NCBI RefSeq assembly: GCF_028682635.1 | Contig: NZ_JANHLK010000026.1 | Coordinates: 1-64,000 of the forward strand | DNA from: Pseudomonas putida | GTDB lineage: Bacteria > Pseudomonadota > Gammaproteobacteria > Pseudomonadales > Pseudomonadaceae | Reading direction: 5' to 3' | DNA length: 64,000 nt | Shown: positions 62,275-64,000 of the stretch, in pieces | How the letters are laid out: each line of letters starts with the position of its first letter | Position numbering within the stretch: the first letter of the stretch is position 1 | Made by a program: the position numbers and the translations under genes | The notes under the pieces: model-generated | Seen by the model: only the letters and a program-made list of their open reading frames with translations | Told to the model about the DNA's origin: nothing | Database searches by the model: none

Positions 62275-62365
62275 TGTGGGAGCGGGCTTGCTCGCGAAAG
62301 CGGTGTATCAGTCAACGTTACTTGTGACTGACACACCGCTTTCGCGAGCAAGCCCGCTCCCACAG
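62275..62365. repeat. Near-perfect 91-bp REP hairpin between rarD and hpd
   Basis: TGTGGGAGCGGGCTTGCTCG to its inverse. Unlike the other REP pairs, the inner sequence is also complementary (GAAAGCGGTGT and ACACCGCTTTC), so the whole element folds as one long stem. It lies between convergent genes and may end both. Confidence 0.9.
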
Positions 62366-62383
62366 TTTTACAGCGCTAACCCA

Positions 62384-63460
62384 TTAATCAGTGGACAACA
62401 CACCACGACGAACCTGATCCCGCTCAATCGACTCAAACAACGCCTTGAAGTTGCCTTCACCGAAACCGTCATCCCCTTTACGCTGGATGAATTCGAAGAA
62501 CACCGGCCCCATCAGGGTTTCCGAGAAGATCTGCAGCAGCAGGCGCTTGTCGCCCGACTCGGACGAACCGTCCAGCAGAATGCCGCGCGCCTGCAACTCG
62601 CCCACTGGCTCACCGTGGTTGGGCAAACGGCCTTCGAGCATTTCGTAGTAAGTGTCCGGCGGCGCGGTCATGAAGCGCATGCCGATGCTTTTCAGGTGAT
62701 CCCAGGTCTTGAGCAGATCATCGGACAGGAAGGCCACGTGCTGGATGCCCTCGCCGTTGAACTGCATCAGGAACTCTTCGATCTGCCCGGCGCCCTTGGA
62801 CGATTCTTCGTTCAATGGGATGCGGATCATGCCGTCCGGGGCGGTCATGGCCTTGGAGGTCAGGCCGGTGTACTCACCCTTGATGTCGAAGTAGCGGATT
62901 TCACGGAAGTTGAACAGCTTCTCGTAGAAGTTCGCCCAGTAAGCCATGCGACCGCGATACACGTTGTGGGTCAGGTGGTCGATGATCTTAAGGCCAGCAC
63001 CGACCGGGTGACGGTCAACGCCTTCCAGGAACACGAAGTCGATGTCATAGATCGAGCTGCCTTCACCGAAACGGTCGATCAGGTACAGCGGCGCGCCGCC
63101 GATGCCCTTGATCGCCGGCAGGTTCAGCTCCATCGGGCCGGTCTCGATGTGGATCGGCTGGGCGCCGAGTTCCAGGGCGCGGTTGTAGGCCTTTTGCGAA
63201 TCCTTGACGCGGAACGCCATGCCGCACACCGACGGGCCGTGCTCGGCGGCGAAGTACGAGGCGACGCTGTTGGGTTCGTTGTTGAGGATCAGGTTGATCG
63301 CGCCCTGGCGATACAGGTGCACGTCCTTGGAGCGATGGGTCGCGACCTTGGTGAAGCCCATGATCTCGAAGATCGGCTCCAGGGTATTGGGGGTTGGCGA
63401 TGCCAGTTCGATGAACTCGAAGCCCATCAGGCCCATTGGGTTTTCGTATAAATCTGCCAT
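62384..63460 (-). CDS. hpd: 4-hydroxyphenylpyruvate dioxygenase
   Basis: A 358-aa Fe(II) enzyme that converts 4-hydroxyphenylpyruvate to homogentisate in tyrosine breakdown. The metal ligands are H162 (DHLTHNV), H241 (GIQHVAF) and E323 (FFEFIQRKGD), equal to H161/H240/E322 in the mature P. fluorescens numbering. Other motifs are GIGGAPLYLIDRFG and FLMQFNGEGIQH. The start at 63460 gives MADLYENPMGLMGFEFIE. Homogentisate genes are not in this window. Length is normal. Confidence 0.97.
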   Translation of the reverse strand: MADLYENPMGLMGFEFIELASPTPNTLEPIFEIMGFTKVATHRSKDVHLYRQGAINLILNNEPNSVASYFAAEHGPSVCGMAFRVKDSQKAYNRALELGAQPIHIETGPMELNLPAIKGIGGAPLYLIDRFGEGSSIYDIDFVFLEGVDRHPVGAGLKIIDHLTHNVYRGRMAYWANFYEKLFNFREIRYFDIKGEYTGLTSKAMTAPDGMIRIPLNEESSKGAGQIEEFLMQFNGEGIQHVAFLSDDLLKTWDHLKSIGMRFMTAPPDTYYEMLEGRLPNHGEPVGELQARGILLDGSSESGDKRLLLQIFSETLMGPVFFEFIQRKGDDGFGEGNFKALFESIERDQVRRGVLSTD

Positions 63461-63497
63461 GGTTGGCGCCTCATCATGCTTTTGGAATTAACAAAGG

Positions 63498-63602
63498 TTA
63501 GTTGCCAGCAATACTGAGACCGGTGGGTGGCGCGCAGGAGATGCCCCGCACGCTGCGGGCGAGGAAGTCACCGTAGATCAATTGAAACCCGAATATCTTC
63601 AT
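63498..63602 (-). CDS. Possible 34-aa peptide upstream of hpd
   Basis: A short frame too small for most gene finders: MKIFGFQLIYGDFLARSV to the end SIAGN. It ends 37 bp before hpd on the same strand and has only a weak ribosome site (CGGGT). It could be a leader peptide or the relic of a gene. The composition looks protein-like (amphipathic, one Cys). No function can be assigned. Confidence 0.35.
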   Translation of the reverse strand: MKIFGFQLIYGDFLARSVRGISCAPPTGLSIAGN

Positions 63603-63904
63603 TGTCGACCCGAGGCTCTGAGGGCGAGGCTTCTGCTGCCAGAAGACGATTATTATTGTATGCGTAACCTGATTCTACACAGCGTAAATCAATTTGTCCG
63701 CCTCCTGTATCAAATCCCCTTTTTCCCTCACCGTGCAAGGGGTTTGTTGCACAGGTAAATCCCCGCCAGGATCACCCTGTTCACGCGTAGACATCGTTTT
63801 TTCCTGAAGGGCCAACTATCCTGCCCCGTACCTGAACTCTTCATGGGAGGCCTCACGCCCCGCCAGCCTTTGAGAGCCCGACTTCATCGATACAGGTTTC
63901 GCGA
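63603..63904. other. Intergenic region upstream of hpd and the divergent gene
   Basis: A 302-bp divergent spacer, AT-richer than its surroundings. It should hold the hpd promoter and that of the gene at 63905. I see no REP, no clear operator and no credible gene. Confidence 0.5.
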
Positions 63905-64000
63905 ATGCCACTGAAAACCAAAGCCCGACAACGCCGCATGAGGGTCGCCGTGACCCTGTTGAGTGGACTGCTCCCGATCCTGCTGGGTTTTGCCATTCTG
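63905..64000 (+). CDS. N-terminus of a membrane protein, cut by the window end
   Basis: Only 32 codons are present: MPLKTKARQRRMRV followed by a hydrophobic helix (VTLLSGLLPILLGFAIL). A basic N-terminus with an immediate membrane helix is common in membrane-anchored sensory proteins, including c-di-GMP phosphodiesterases with CSS-motif sensors, but nothing here proves that. Confidence 0.5.
   Translation, partial: MPLKTKARQRRMRVAVTLLSGLLPILLGFAIL

Overview
The window looks like a Pseudomonas chromosome of the P. fluorescens group. The evidence is high-GC coding sequence, abundant Pseudomonas-type REP hairpins, and characteristic gene sets: a 2-ketogluconate (kgu) operon under a PtxS-type repressor with its operators, an aruH-like arginine transaminase, rarD, and hpd for 4-hydroxyphenylpyruvate dioxygenase. 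All calls come from reading the sequence; no database search was run.

Layout. 1-5.4 kb: a REP array, then small envelope and metabolic genes and an ECF sigma/anti-sigma pair. 5.4-8.35 kb: two tandem short rhs genes with near-identical cores and different C-terminal tips; a scrap of the neighbouring kinase gene lies between them. 8.36-14.9 kb: an RstAB-like two-component system divergent from an RND efflux adaptor and pump. 15-19.3 kb: a DUF1345 membrane protein, a seven-domain fibronectin-III protein without signal peptide, an AraC regulator and a LysE exporter. 19.4-24.7 kb: ptxS-kguEKTD. 24.9-27.5 kb: aruH, a stand-alone LuxR-type HTH protein and an RcsB-like response regulator.

27.6-45.8 kb is the most unusual part. 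A leftward four-gene run encodes an Ig-like repeat protein, two P47/OrfX-like (TULIP-type) proteins and a 1556-aa Rhs protein. A divergent rightward pair encodes a secreted cysteine-containing protein and a 1663-aa Rhs protein ending in a collagen-like tip. The first ~500 codons of the two large rhs genes are nearly identical and inverted, so the 8.6 kb between them could invert and swap the rhs tails. CT-N12-AG dyads resembling lux/las boxes lie in the divergent promoter, before both short rhs genes, before the fibronectin-III gene, before an Ig-like gene at 57 kb and before the stand-alone LuxR gene. I infer a LuxR-controlled toxin/effector regulon.

46-51.2 kb: a chaperone-usher fimbrial operon. 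51.2-57.3 kb: two more cytosol-like Ig-type proteins flanking a pertactin-like autotransporter. 57.5-64 kb: glycerate kinase and a CdaR-like regulator, an aldo/keto reductase, rarD, hpd with a tiny upstream ORF, and the start of a membrane protein cut by the window edge.
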